A stretch of 64,000 bases of DNA, from assembly GCA_964425755.1 (NCBI GenBank), contig CAYRNY010000013.1, positions 62,001 through 126,000 on the forward strand. Reading direction: 5' to 3'. Made by a program: the position numbers and the translations under genes. The stretch is from CAYRNY01 sp964425755 (GTDB lineage: Bacteria > Chloroflexota > Anaerolineae > Aggregatilineales > Aggregatilineaceae). Position 1 is the first letter of the stretch. Every line of letters starts with the position of its first letter. Positions 49,371-57,979 of this stretch are shown piece by piece. The notes below the pieces were generated by a model. That model was not told where the DNA came from, did not search any database, and saw only the letters and a list, made by a program, of their open reading frames with translations.

Positions 49371-50795
49371 TCACAGGCGGTAGGCGCGTTTTGCCAGCCC
49401 GTACGCCAGGTCGTGCAACATCTCGCTTGCTGTGAGTTCGTCGACCACGTGCCGGACCGCGAGTCCCGCGAGCCAGTTTGCGCTGGCGCGCCGCCACACA
49501 TCGTGTCGCGCCGGGATTGAAGGGAAGGCGCGCGTGTCGTCGTTGAATCCGGCGGTATTGTACAGCCCCGCCGTCTCCATCACCTGCTCGAAGTAGCGCT
49601 GCATACCGTTCATGCTGTCGTGGAACCACCAAGGCGGCCCCACTAGCAGCGCCGGGTAATGCCCCGCCAGCGGCGCGAGTTCGCGCGCGTAGGTCGTTTC
49701 GTCCAGCGTGAACAGGATCAGCCGGAAGCGCGGATCGTTGCCGTATGCGTCCAGCAGCGGTTTCAGATTGCGCGTGAACTCGGTTTTTAGCGGGATGTCC
49801 GCGCCCATATCCGGCCCGAACTGGTTGAAGAGCACCGGGTTGTGGTTGCGCATTGAGCCGGCGTGAAGCTGCATCACCAGCCCGTCCTCGGTGCTCATGC
49901 GGGCCATCTCGATCAACATGTGGCCGGTGAACAGCCTTGCGTCGTCCCCGCTTGCGTCGCCTGCCAGCGCCCGCGCGAAGATCGCGGTGGCTTCGGCCTC
50001 GCTCAAGCGCCCGGTGTAAGGTGTGGGGACAGCGTGATCGGTCGCGGTCGCGCCCATTTGTTTGAAGAACGCGCGCCGCTGTTCCAGCGCCTCGATGAAC
50101 GGCGCGTAGCCGTTGATCGTGATGCCCGATACCGCGCTCAACCGGTCGATGTGCTCGTGCCAGCCCGGCGTGTCGAGGTTGACCATCGCGTCGGGGCGGA
50201 AGGTCGGGCGGATGGTCGCATCCCAGCCGGAGTCGCGGATCGCCTGATGATGTGCCAGCGTGTCGGTCGCGGCATCGGTCGTGCATAACACCTCGATGTT
50301 GAAGCGCTCGAACAGGCGGCGCGGCTGCATCTCCGGCGCAGCCAGCTTTTCCGCGATCTGGTTGTAGACCTCTTGCGCGTTGTCGCCGTCAAGCTGCTGG
50401 CGCACGCCAAAGACTTCATAGAATTCCTGGTTGAGCCAGACGCCGGTCGGCGTGCCGCGAAACAGGTAGAAGTGCTCGGCAAAGGTCTGCCAGATGTTCC
50501 GGTGATCGGTTTCGACCGGCGCGCCATCCAGCCGGGGAATGCCCAGGTTCTCCAAGCGGATGCCCTGCGAATACAGCATCCGGAAGACGTAGTGATCGGG
50601 GATCAGCAACAGATCGACGGGTGTGCCGAACCGGTAATTGGCGTCCGCAAACAGGCGCGGATCAACGTGCCCATGCGGGCAGATCAGCGGCAGGTCGCGG
50701 ATCGTGGCATACAGCCGCTGGGCGATGGCTTTTTGCGCTGCGTCGGGACCGAAGAAGCGGTCATCGGGCAGCGTTAACGTCTTCGAGACGGTCAT
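49371..50795 (-). CDS. uxaC: Uronate (glucuronate/galacturonate) isomerase
   Basis: This 474-residue amidohydrolase-related enzyme converts D-glucuronate to D-fructuronate or D-galacturonate to D-tagaturonate. Recognised parts are LPLICPHGHVDPRLFADANYRFG near the N-terminus (HxH metal motif), FERFNIEVLCTTDAATDTLAHHQAI, MQLHAGSMRNHNP, and the C-terminal FPSIPARHDVWRRASANWLAGL. Length is as expected for UxaC. No other hexuronate genes are adjacent. The gene lies between trpA (convergent) and a glycosyltransferase on the same strand. Confidence 0.95.
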   Translation of the reverse strand: MTVSKTLTLPDDRFFGPDAAQKAIAQRLYATIRDLPLICPHGHVDPRLFADANYRFGTPVDLLLIPDHYVFRMLYSQGIRLENLGIPRLDGAPVETDHRNIWQTFAEHFYLFRGTPTGVWLNQEFYEVFGVRQQLDGDNAQEVYNQIAEKLAAPEMQPRRLFERFNIEVLCTTDAATDTLAHHQAIRDSGWDATIRPTFRPDAMVNLDTPGWHEHIDRLSAVSGITINGYAPFIEALEQRRAFFKQMGATATDHAVPTPYTGRLSEAEATAIFARALAGDASGDDARLFTGHMLIEMARMSTEDGLVMQLHAGSMRNHNPVLFNQFGPDMGADIPLKTEFTRNLKPLLDAYGNDPRFRLILFTLDETTYARELAPLAGHYPALLVGPPWWFHDSMNGMQRYFEQVMETAGLYNTAGFNDDTRAFPSIPARHDVWRRASANWLAGLAVRHVVDELTASEMLHDLAYGLAKRAYRL

Positions 50796-50853
50796 CTCTG
50801 CACCTCAAAAAGTTGGCAGGGGTACGTTTACAGTCCAGCATATTCGGGCGGTA

Positions 50854-52356
50854 CTATAACACGTCTTGTTGGGGTGGGCTTTTTTCAAGCGCGCGCGTGG
50901 TGGGGAATGTCTGGGCGATGTTCCACAGCGCGAACGTAATAAACGCGATTGCCTGCGTCGCCATGTAGGGCACGAAAACCGGCAGCGTTGTCGCCGCCAG
51001 ATACAGCCCGGCCAGCGCGTAACCGCCTAAGGCGATCTCGCCCCACGTCACCCCGTCGATGCGCAAGGCGTACACGCTATCGTGCCACGACTGCCCCCGC
51101 TTGGACAGGTCGAATTTCGGGGTGCGCTTGAACTCGCGTTCCACGTGCGCGGGATGAATGCCCGCCAGCACGCCCAAAGTGTTGTTGACGATGATCGCTG
51201 CCCCGACCAGTCCCTGCACCGGCATGTAAAGCAGGCGGCGCGGCCAGTCCGGGTGCAGTGCCGCTTGCCCCCACGCGATCATCAGGGGCGGGATCACGCC
51301 GACTGCCCCGGTCAGGCGCAGGTCCGGCAGCCGGGCGAACATGTCGCCCCAAAGCAGCAGCGGCGTCAGCAAAAACAGGAGCAGCATCACCGGCTGGACC
51401 GCGTAACTGGACAGGTGCATCAGGCCCATGAATTTTTTGAGCGGGCCGATGTGTTTGGCGCGGAGCAAGGCCGGGCCATTGCGGAGCAATGATTCGGTGA
51501 ACCCGGTGGCCCAGCGCGCTTGCTGGCGTTTGTAAGCCTGCACCTGCGGCGTGACCTCGCCAGGCACCGCGACATCCACCAGGTATACAAACTCCCAACC
51601 CCGCACAAGCGCGCGGTATGACAGGTCCAGGTCTTCAGTCACGGTGGCCGGTGACCAGCCCCCGGCGTCCTTCAAGGCTTCGACACGCCAGACCCCGCCC
51701 GTGCCGTTCATTGCCATCGGCAGGCGGCCCCGGCTGCGCGCGACCTGCTCGATGGCGAAGTGGCTGTCGATGGTCAGGACTTGCGCGCGCGTCAGCAGAT
51801 TGTAGTCCGCGTTGAGATGATCCCAGCGCGTCTGGACGAGCGCCACGCGCGGTTGAGCGGTGAGGTACGGCATGGTGCGGCGCAAAAAGTCGCGCGGGGG
51901 GATGAAGTCGGCGTCGAACACGGCCACACAGTCAGTTTGGGCGCGTGCCAGGCCGTATGCCAGCGCGCCTGCCTTGTAGCCGCTGCGCTGCGGGCGGCGC
52001 AGCAGCGTGATGTTGGTGTGCCCCCGCGCACGCCAAAACGCGATTCGCCGGGCGGCACGCGCGGTTGTGTCGTCGGTCGAGTCGTCGATCACCTGGATGT
52101 GCAGCTTGCCCGCCGGGTAGTCGAGTTGGGCACAGGCATCGATCAGGCGCTCGATCACCAGCGCTTCATTATAGACCGGCAATTGGACCGTGACCGAGAG
52201 CAGATCGCGATCGGGGACTGGCGGCACCTGCGGTGCGTCGTGACGCTTGAGCGCATAAATGGTCAGCAGCACGCCGAAGCTGGCGACGAAAACCGCCAGC
52301 GCGAGCGCCGCGACAATGTACAGCGCTGCCGCCGCGCACAAGAGTAGATCGAGCAT
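50854..52356 (-). CDS. Membrane processive glycosyltransferase family 2 (CslA/cellulose-synthase-like)
   Basis: This 500-residue protein starts with a membrane helix (residues 1-30). A GT2 domain follows (QLPVYNEALVIERLIDAC, VIDDSTDDT, FDADFIPP, the acceptor-side TEDLDLSYRAL and QQARWATGF), then four more membrane helices (about 310-490). DDS, DxD, TED and QxxRW are the four signature motifs of processive beta-glycan synthases; the pattern is closest to glucomannan synthase (CslA-like) enzymes. ATG 52356 has AAGGA 7 bases upstream. Product is unknown; a cell-surface polysaccharide is likely. Confidence 0.9.
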   Translation of the reverse strand: MLDLLLCAAAALYIVAALALAVFVASFGVLLTIYALKRHDAPQVPPVPDRDLLSVTVQLPVYNEALVIERLIDACAQLDYPAGKLHIQVIDDSTDDTTARAARRIAFWRARGHTNITLLRRPQRSGYKAGALAYGLARAQTDCVAVFDADFIPPRDFLRRTMPYLTAQPRVALVQTRWDHLNADYNLLTRAQVLTIDSHFAIEQVARSRGRLPMAMNGTGGVWRVEALKDAGGWSPATVTEDLDLSYRALVRGWEFVYLVDVAVPGEVTPQVQAYKRQQARWATGFTESLLRNGPALLRAKHIGPLKKFMGLMHLSSYAVQPVMLLLFLLTPLLLWGDMFARLPDLRLTGAVGVIPPLMIAWGQAALHPDWPRRLLYMPVQGLVGAAIIVNNTLGVLAGIHPAHVEREFKRTPKFDLSKRGQSWHDSVYALRIDGVTWGEIALGGYALAGLYLAATTLPVFVPYMATQAIAFITFALWNIAQTFPTTRALEKSPPQQDVL

Positions 52357-52445
52357 GATTTCGTCCTTGCAGGCGGACTGTGACGCCCGGTGATCAACAT
52401 CCAACCGCGCAGTAACTTAGCAGGTTGCGCGGCGCTGCGCAATAG

Positions 52446-52478
52446 AAAACCGGTCTCCCAGCGCGATGAGAAACCGGA
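52446..52478 (-). terminator. Probable terminator of the coiled-coil gene
   Basis: On the minus strand the arms CCGGTTTCTC and GGAGACCGG can pair with one bulge, followed by TTTTC. It lies 120 bases after the coiled-coil gene stop and before the glycosyltransferase start. Confidence 0.5.
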
Positions 52479-52598
52479 AACTGCGGGACGTTATACGATA
52501 CAGTTGTGTGGGGCGTCAGGTCGGGCGGTGATGTGTCCGGCTCTTTCACCGGCGTTGGTTTCTGTGTTCCTGTTCGCCGGTTGCAGCGGATAGGGATG

Positions 52599-52904
52599 TT
52601 ACTGGTTGGTTTGCTTGAATCCGGCTGTCGCCTGCGACACGGCGTTCTGCAGGCCGTTGATCGCGGCATCGACACCTTGCCGGACGTCCTGCCACTTGTC
52701 TGTGCTGGCTTGTTGCAGTGCCTGGATCTTTTCCTCAAGCTGTTCGCGCCTGGCGTCCAGCTCATTGATCTGGTCGGCGGCTTCAAGCCTGGCATCGGCT
52801 TTCATCTCTTTGGCCTGCGCCTTGAGCTTGGCGATCTCCGCGTCCAGTTGGCCGAGCTGTGCTTCAAGCTTTTCCTGATACGCCTGTCTTTCTTGCTGCA
52901 GCAT
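52599..52904 (-). CDS. Small coiled-coil protein
   Basis: This 101-residue protein is predicted to be almost entirely helical. Residues 1-70 form heptad-like repeats rich in Gln, Glu, Lys and Ala (QLGQLDAEIAKLKAQAKEMK, NELDARREQLEEKIQALQQA), followed by DKWQDVRQGVDAAINGLQNA. AAGGAG sits 7 bases before the ATG. There are no membrane segments or cysteines. Similar short coiled-coil proteins occur in stress-responsive settings of cyanobacteria and Chloroflexota, but no function is known to me. Confidence 0.75.
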   Translation of the reverse strand: MLQQERQAYQEKLEAQLGQLDAEIAKLKAQAKEMKADARLEAADQINELDARREQLEEKIQALQQASTDKWQDVRQGVDAAINGLQNAVSQATAGFKQTNQ

Positions 52905-53112
52905 GGTGTTTTCTCCTTAGCGCTCGCTTATGAAGGTTGCGCGATATGGTTCAGGACGATACCTGCCTGTTGGCGATTCGATGTGGGTTCGTATCCCACT
53001 CTACTGCATTCCTGTACGCTGTGAATGGTGCACGCTGCCGATATGCTGATCGCTCATATGGCGGAGCCTGCCATAGGCCATGTGGGCGGACATGCGACCA
53101 GACAAGGCGACG

Positions 53113-54018
53113 CTACAGGTCATCCAGCCGCTCACGCATGGCGTCGAGCGATTGGGCGTGTTGCGCGATATTCTGCCAGGGATCGGGTTTCTGGCCCAGC
53201 CGCCGGAAGATGTTCTCGACCGTGTAATGCTGGGGCCGGATATCCTCGCGGGCGAGTTCGTCCCATTCGAGCGGGGTTGCGACCGGCGCGCTCGCTCTGG
53301 CGCGGATGGCGTAAGGAGCGACGCTGGTTTGCCCGTAGGAGTTGCGCACGGTGTCCAGAAAAACGCGGTCGCCACGCCTGTCTTTGCGGTGCTCGGTGGT
53401 GAAGCGATCAGGCTCGCGCGCGGCCAGGGCCGCAGCGAACGCCTGGGCCACATCGCGTACCGCGTCAAATTCCAGGCTGCGATCCAGCGGCAAGACGATG
53501 TGATAGCCTGCCGATCCGCTGGTCATGACGAACGAGGTCAGGCCGAGATCGTCCAGCGCCTCGCCCACGCGCAGCGCGGCAGCCCGGATGGTGTCCTGAG
53601 CCGCGCCGGACGGGTCCAGGTCGATCACCAAGCGGTCGGGATGGTGCAGTTTGTCGGTGCGGCTTAACCAGACGTGCGGGGTGAGACACGCCTGATTCGC
53701 AAGGTAGACCAGCGTTGCCGCATTGTCGCACACAACATGCGTGATCTGGCTTCCGTCACTTTTTTCGACGGTGGCGCGCGATATCCAGCCGGGGAAGTAA
53801 TCCGAAATCTGCTGCTGGTAGAAGTCCTCGCCGGCGATGCCATCAGGGAAACGGTGCATCGTGATTGGGCGCGCGGCGATGTGCGGCAGCACCGTGTCCG
53901 CGATGCGGAAGTAGTAGTCGATCACGTCCCCTTTGGTCAAGCCGGCATCGGGGAAGAACAGCTTGTCGAGATTCGACAGTTCGACGGTGTGCGGGCCGAA
54001 TGTGAGCGTGTCGGTCAT
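53113..54018 (-). CDS. ligD: LigD-type polymerase domain (stand-alone)
   Basis: This 301-residue protein is an archaeo-eukaryotic-primase-type polymerase as found in bacterial LigD. Segments seen are NLDKLFFPDAGLTKGDVIDYYFRIA, HRFPDGIAGEDFYQQ, the metal-binding pair D133/D135 in LVIDLDPSG, and MTSGSAGYHIVLPLDR. In non-homologous end joining this domain fills gaps with NTPs or dNTPs. It lies 19 bases after the phosphoesterase gene, with which it would be fused in classic LigD. A longer start at 54075 overlaps that gene and is not supported. No ATP-dependent ligase or Ku gene is in the window. Confidence 0.92.
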   Translation of the reverse strand: MTDTLTFGPHTVELSNLDKLFFPDAGLTKGDVIDYYFRIADTVLPHIAARPITMHRFPDGIAGEDFYQQQISDYFPGWISRATVEKSDGSQITHVVCDNAATLVYLANQACLTPHVWLSRTDKLHHPDRLVIDLDPSGAAQDTIRAAALRVGEALDDLGLTSFVMTSGSAGYHIVLPLDRSLEFDAVRDVAQAFAAALAAREPDRFTTEHRKDRRGDRVFLDTVRNSYGQTSVAPYAIRARASAPVATPLEWDELAREDIRPQHYTVENIFRRLGQKPDPWQNIAQHAQSLDAMRERLDDL

Positions 54019-54037
54019 GGTTGCGGCATATCCTTTA

Positions 54038-54631
54038 TCAGTCCTGGTCGTCTGAGTCTGCCCCGGCGATGTCATCCAGCGTGCGGTTGCTCAGCACGGA
54101 GCGCGGCTCGGTGCTGGTAGGGTTGCGGCGGGCGTCGGCGGCATCGTCGTCCATCTTGATCAACAGCCAGCGCGCGTCGTCGCCCGACCCGGTGCGGATC
54201 AACACGTAGCCGCCGGTCAATTTGTGCCCTTCCAGCCAAACCTCAACTTTGCCATCCGCGATCGCCTGCTCCAGGGAGTCGTCCTTAAGGTTGCGGTAGG
54301 TCCCGGTGTCCCAGACGAGCACGGTCCCTGCACCGTATTCACCTTCGGGGATCGTGCCCTCAAAGTCGATGTAGTCCAGCGGGTGATCTTCGGTGGGGAT
54401 GGCGAGCCGTTTCTCACTGGGATCGGTGGATGGGCCTTTGGGCACGGCCCAGGATTTGAGCACGCCGTCGGCCTCCAGGCGGAAGTCGTAGTGCAGCTGG
54501 CTGGCCGCGTGTTTCTGGATCACAAAGCGCGGTTTGTCACCGGGTGTGCGTGATGTGCTGCCGTCGGGTTCGGATGTGCGCTTGAAGTCGCGTTTTTCGC
54601 GGTAGGTTTTTAGCCGATCATCGTTTGTCAT
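54038..54631 (-). CDS. ligD: LigD-type 3'-phosphoesterase domain (stand-alone)
   Basis: This 197-residue protein matches the LigD phosphoesterase domain, which trims 3' phosphates and ribonucleotides at DNA ends. H41, H47, D49 and H83 correspond to the metal ligands known from Pseudomonas LigD: RFVIQKHAASQLHYDFRLE, EDHPLDYIDFEGTIPEGEYG. The N-terminal 30 residues are basic and unstructured, and the C-terminal 30 are acidic. GAGGTG lies 7 bases before ATG 54631. The polymerase gene follows. Confidence 0.93.
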   Translation of the reverse strand: MTNDDRLKTYREKRDFKRTSEPDGSTSRTPGDKPRFVIQKHAASQLHYDFRLEADGVLKSWAVPKGPSTDPSEKRLAIPTEDHPLDYIDFEGTIPEGEYGAGTVLVWDTGTYRNLKDDSLEQAIADGKVEVWLEGHKLTGGYVLIRTGSGDDARWLLIKMDDDAADARRNPTSTEPRSVLSNRTLDDIAGADSDDQD

Positions 54632-55106
54632 GTGCAATCACCTCGTGTCGATCACGTTCGTTCGGGTTGGCAGTCAGGGCAGCGGGTTGAAGTCTGCTCC
54701 ATCAGGGCGTTCAGGATCGCATTCCTTTTGAACGAGGATACCCATTGTTGCGCACCAGCGCATCGACCAGGTGCAGGGGGTAGCGTCAACCAGATGGCCT
54801 ATTTATGGCTGGTCAGGTGTTCTGGTGGGGGAATGCTGCCCGGGTTTGCACTGGAGAAGCGCCGTCCGTACAATTAGCCTGCTCTCGTCTTAACTGACGC
54901 CTCACATGATATCCATGCGACTTTGCTGTTTACTGCACGCGGGCTGAGAGCAGGATCACTGCAGACGGGTGTATCGTTTTTTCACGATACGGTACCGTAT
55001 TGGTCCCGGTGCACCCCGGGGTCGTGGTATGCGGCTGCGCACGGCGGGATGGTGCGCGGTGCGGATTGTCTGGGGGATCACTTTCAAAAGGACGTGCGTT
55101 CAGACT
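54632..55106. promoter_or_regulatory. Intergenic region with a 14-bp palindrome before the AEC permease
   Basis: No gene is seen in these 475 bases. ATACGGTACCGTAT (54987-55000) is a perfect 14-bp palindrome. It overlaps a stem-loop GTATCG (54971-54976)/CGATAC (54985-54990) that encloses a T-rich loop. It lies about 110 bases before the permease start and could be an operator for the divergent genes. Confidence 0.45.
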
Positions 55107-56057
55107 ATGGATCAAACGACATTAATTATTAATCGCGTGCTGCCCATTCTGTTTTTGATCGGGCTGGGGTATTGGATTCGGCGCACCCGGTTTCTGGCCG
55201 AATCGACCATTGAGGACTTGCGGAAAGTTGTTGTGAACCTTGCCTTGCCGGCGGTGCTGTTTATCTCATTTCTTCAGATCGCGCTTGAGCTGAAGTATGC
55301 CGTGATCTTTGTGGTGCTGTATGTGCTGTGCGCAGCGCTGTTCGGCTTCGGACGTTACCTCAAGCGGCGGCTGGATGTGCCGTATGAGTATTTCCCGTTC
55401 CTGATGACCGGGTTTGAGTACGGGATGCTCGGTGTCAGCCTGTTCGGGAGCGCGTACGGGCTGGACAAGATCGGCTACATCGCGGTGGTCGACCTGGGGC
55501 ACGAGGTGTTCATCTGGTCGTTTTTCCTGGCGTTGCTGCTGATGAAACGTGACGGCGTCACCCAACCGGGCCAACTGCTGTTCCAGGTATTCCGGTCGCC
55601 GGTGATGGTGGCGATCATGGCGGGGGTGCTGTTCAACATATTGGGCGCGCAGGACTTCCTGTACGACACTGCCGTGACAGGCGCGTTTATGCGCACGTTT
55701 GAATTTCTGGCTAACCTCACGATCCCGTTGATCCTGGTGATTGTCGGGTACGGCATCCGCATTGACATTGACGGATCGCGGGACATGCTGCGCGTGATCG
55801 CGATCCGGCTGGTGATACTGATCCCGCTGGCCCTGGTGCTGAACGTGGTGCTGGTCCGCGAATTGCTAGGGCTGGAGAAGGCGTTCGAGGCGGCGTTGTT
55901 CACGCTGCTGATCCTGCCGCCACCGTTCATCATACCGTTGTTTATGCGGGCGGGGATCGAGGACGAGCGGCGTTACATCAACAACGTGCTGACGCTGTAT
56001 ACCGTCGTGACGATCGTGATCTTCACGATCTATTTCAGCTTCAACCCGCAGTTGTGA
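55107..56057 (+). CDS. AEC-family (auxin efflux carrier-like) permease
   Basis: This is a 316-residue protein with about ten hydrophobic helices. The N-terminal INRVLPILFLIGLGYWIRR and STIEDLRKVVVNLALPAVLFISF, and the second-half LANLTIPLILVIVGYGIRI, show the inverted-repeat layout of AEC transporters, each half with an Asn-x(1-2)-Pro type break (NLALPA, NLTIPL). Bacterial members move malonate, malate or other organic anions. ATG 55107 was chosen where homology starts; AAAGGA lies 14 bases upstream. It converges on the fucose-isomerase-like gene and might carry a product of that cluster, which is speculation. Confidence 0.85.
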   Translation: MDQTTLIINRVLPILFLIGLGYWIRRTRFLAESTIEDLRKVVVNLALPAVLFISFLQIALELKYAVIFVVLYVLCAALFGFGRYLKRRLDVPYEYFPFLMTGFEYGMLGVSLFGSAYGLDKIGYIAVVDLGHEVFIWSFFLALLLMKRDGVTQPGQLLFQVFRSPVMVAIMAGVLFNILGAQDFLYDTAVTGAFMRTFEFLANLTIPLILVIVGYGIRIDIDGSRDMLRVIAIRLVILIPLALVLNVVLVRELLGLEKAFEAALFTLLILPPPFIIPLFMRAGIEDERRYINNVLTLYTVVTIVIFTIYFSFNPQL

Positions 56058-56072
56058 CCGGTGTGGAAAGAT

Positions 56073-56093
56073 AGGGGCGCGTCGCGCGCCCCT
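56073..56093. terminator. Stem-loop between convergent genes
   Basis: A perfect 9-bp stem AGGGGCGCG (56073-56081)/CGCGCCCCT (56085-56093) with a 3-base loop lies between the AEC permease and the isomerase-like gene. No T tract follows on either strand, so it is only terminator-like. Confidence 0.45.
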
Positions 56094-56123
56094 GCAATGC
56101 CCCTACAATGCTCGATCGACACC

Positions 56124-57794
56124 TCAACCGGTACTGACATCCCCACAGAGATGCACGTTCAGGCCCAGCGTGGCGAACATGGCAGCTTTGGCGGCTAACG
56201 CCCTGTCGGCGGCTTCATCCGAAGGGGCGTAGGCGATGTTCAGGTGATTCGCTTTGTGGCGCGCCATCATCTGATCGCGCGTGACGCCGTGTAACACCGT
56301 GTGCATGATCGGCCACTGCGGCGTGGTCGACTGCCAGCGGCGCTCGGTTTCTTCGCGCGGTAGGTGTACCACGCTTGCGCGGCCCAGATCCATGTGCAAC
56401 GCGTCGCCCATGACATACACGCGGCTCCACACGATCGCGCCCGGCTTGCTGATGCCCTTCATCGTGCTGCCGCCCAGCGGGAAGTACATCGGCGGCTGGC
56501 GCTCGCCGACCGTCCCGGCGTAGCCGTCGATGAAATGGGAGGCGGGAGCCGCGCCGGAGATCTCAAAGACCCACACGAAATCGTCGACCGTACCACCGAG
56601 TCCGTCCGGGCCGCTGTAGTGTTCGCCCCAGCGCAGATCGTGCAGGGTTGTCGCGGGATCGAAGCCCATCGCGTTCCACACGCGGTTGGTCACCAGCGCG
56701 TCGAGTCCGGCGCACTCGTCCACTTCGTTGAAGTGCGGCAAGGCCGCATCCGGGTATAACTCCGCGCCGGTTTGCGCGTGATAGGCCGGCGGGCGCTCAA
56801 CGTTGTTGAGCAACCCTTCAACCAGGTCCGAGGCTGGGACCATGTCTTTAAGCCCCTGCTGGTACTGGATGCCGATCGTCGCGCAGCCGAAGTCGTCCGC
56901 GATGCGCAGCGCAGCGATGTACATCTTGCACTGCTGCAGAATCTGCGCCTCGGTGAGATCGGTGGCTTCGTCCGGGCCGGTCTTGAACGTCATGCCCCGG
57001 GCGACCAGCCAGTCGTAGACCGCCTGCGCTTCCGCGTCGGTGACCTCGCGCATCGTTGCGACCAGCGCGGACTGACTCAGGCGTTCCTTATACACGCCGG
57101 TGGGGTTGAGCAGTTCGTCGTCGATGATAGCGTTGTACATGCCCATGCAGCCTTCATCGAAGACGCCCATGATCGCCTTTTCGTGACGGAGCTGGGCCGC
57201 GAGCGCCTCACCGAGCGCGCGTTCGTTGGCGGGCAGCCTGTCCGGTACCAGGTCGCGCACGTGGGCGCTGTCGTGGTCGATCCGGCCTTCGCGGATCCAT
57301 TGGCGGATGCCGTTGAGGAAGAAATCGTCGTCGAAATCTTTGCTCCAGATCGTGCTGTACTTGACGCCCATTTTAGTCAGCGAACCGTTGAGGTTGAGCA
57401 TCCCCACCAGGCCGGGCCACTGGCCGGACCAGTTGGCAACCGTCAGGATCGGGCCGCGATGGTCGCGCAGGCCGTGCAGGACGTGGTGGCTGTATTGCCA
57501 CACGGCCTCGGCGACGATCAACTTGGCATCGCGGGGGATGGATTTGAAGACCTCCATGCCGTGTTTCTGGCTCTTGATGAAGCCGTGTTTCTCGACCGGA
57601 TCGTAGGCATGGCCGCGCTTGACGGTGATCCCTTCACGCGCGAAAGCCGCGATCACGGCTTGCTCCATCGCTTCCTGGGCGGGCCAGCACATCTGGTTCG
57701 CCGATAGGCGGAGATCGCCGCTGGCGATCAAGATCGCTTCGTTGTCAGCGATCGGTTCGGGTGATGTTGGGGTGGGTAATGTGTATGGGGACAT
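56124..57794 (-). CDS. L-fucose/L-arabinose isomerase-family protein
   Basis: This 556-residue protein resembles FucI-type ketol isomerases: LIASGDLRLSANQMCWPAQE, VAEAVWQYSHHVLHGLRDH, TVANWSGQWPGLVGMLNLNGSL, GVFDEGCMGMYNAI, and DDFGCATIGIQYQQGLKDMVPASDLVEGLLNN. The length and the central acidic Mn-site region agree with the family. It would interconvert a deoxy-aldose and its ketose. GGAGGAAG is 6 bases before the ATG. It is the last gene of the cluster with AOR and class II aldolases and follows the tandem aldolase by 185 bases. The exact sugar is not decided here; a C-terminal truncation relative to E. coli FucI (591 residues) is slight. Confidence 0.75.
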   Translation of the reverse strand: MSPYTLPTPTSPEPIADNEAILIASGDLRLSANQMCWPAQEAMEQAVIAAFAREGITVKRGHAYDPVEKHGFIKSQKHGMEVFKSIPRDAKLIVAEAVWQYSHHVLHGLRDHRGPILTVANWSGQWPGLVGMLNLNGSLTKMGVKYSTIWSKDFDDDFFLNGIRQWIREGRIDHDSAHVRDLVPDRLPANERALGEALAAQLRHEKAIMGVFDEGCMGMYNAIIDDELLNPTGVYKERLSQSALVATMREVTDAEAQAVYDWLVARGMTFKTGPDEATDLTEAQILQQCKMYIAALRIADDFGCATIGIQYQQGLKDMVPASDLVEGLLNNVERPPAYHAQTGAELYPDAALPHFNEVDECAGLDALVTNRVWNAMGFDPATTLHDLRWGEHYSGPDGLGGTVDDFVWVFEISGAAPASHFIDGYAGTVGERQPPMYFPLGGSTMKGISKPGAIVWSRVYVMGDALHMDLGRASVVHLPREETERRWQSTTPQWPIMHTVLHGVTRDQMMARHKANHLNIAYAPSDEAADRALAAKAAMFATLGLNVHLCGDVSTG

Positions 57795-57979
57795 AAGAAT
57801 CTTCCTCCAAAATGCGACATAAAACACGTGGCAAAAGGATGATGCACTACGCTGATCATAGCGTAACATGTTTTCGGGCGCTGCAGTACAGGGGCGAGGG
57901 GCGATGGGTGCGGGGGAAGGGGCTGTAGATGCCGACCGCACCGGGACTGTGATCCGCCGGTGCGGCTGGCGTGCCCGGT

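Noticed and set aside
54941..54995. CTGAGAG-like stretch resembling part of a TPP riboswitch before the AEC permease
   Set aside because: The other conserved TPP elements (ACCC, GAACCTG, the second helix) are absent.
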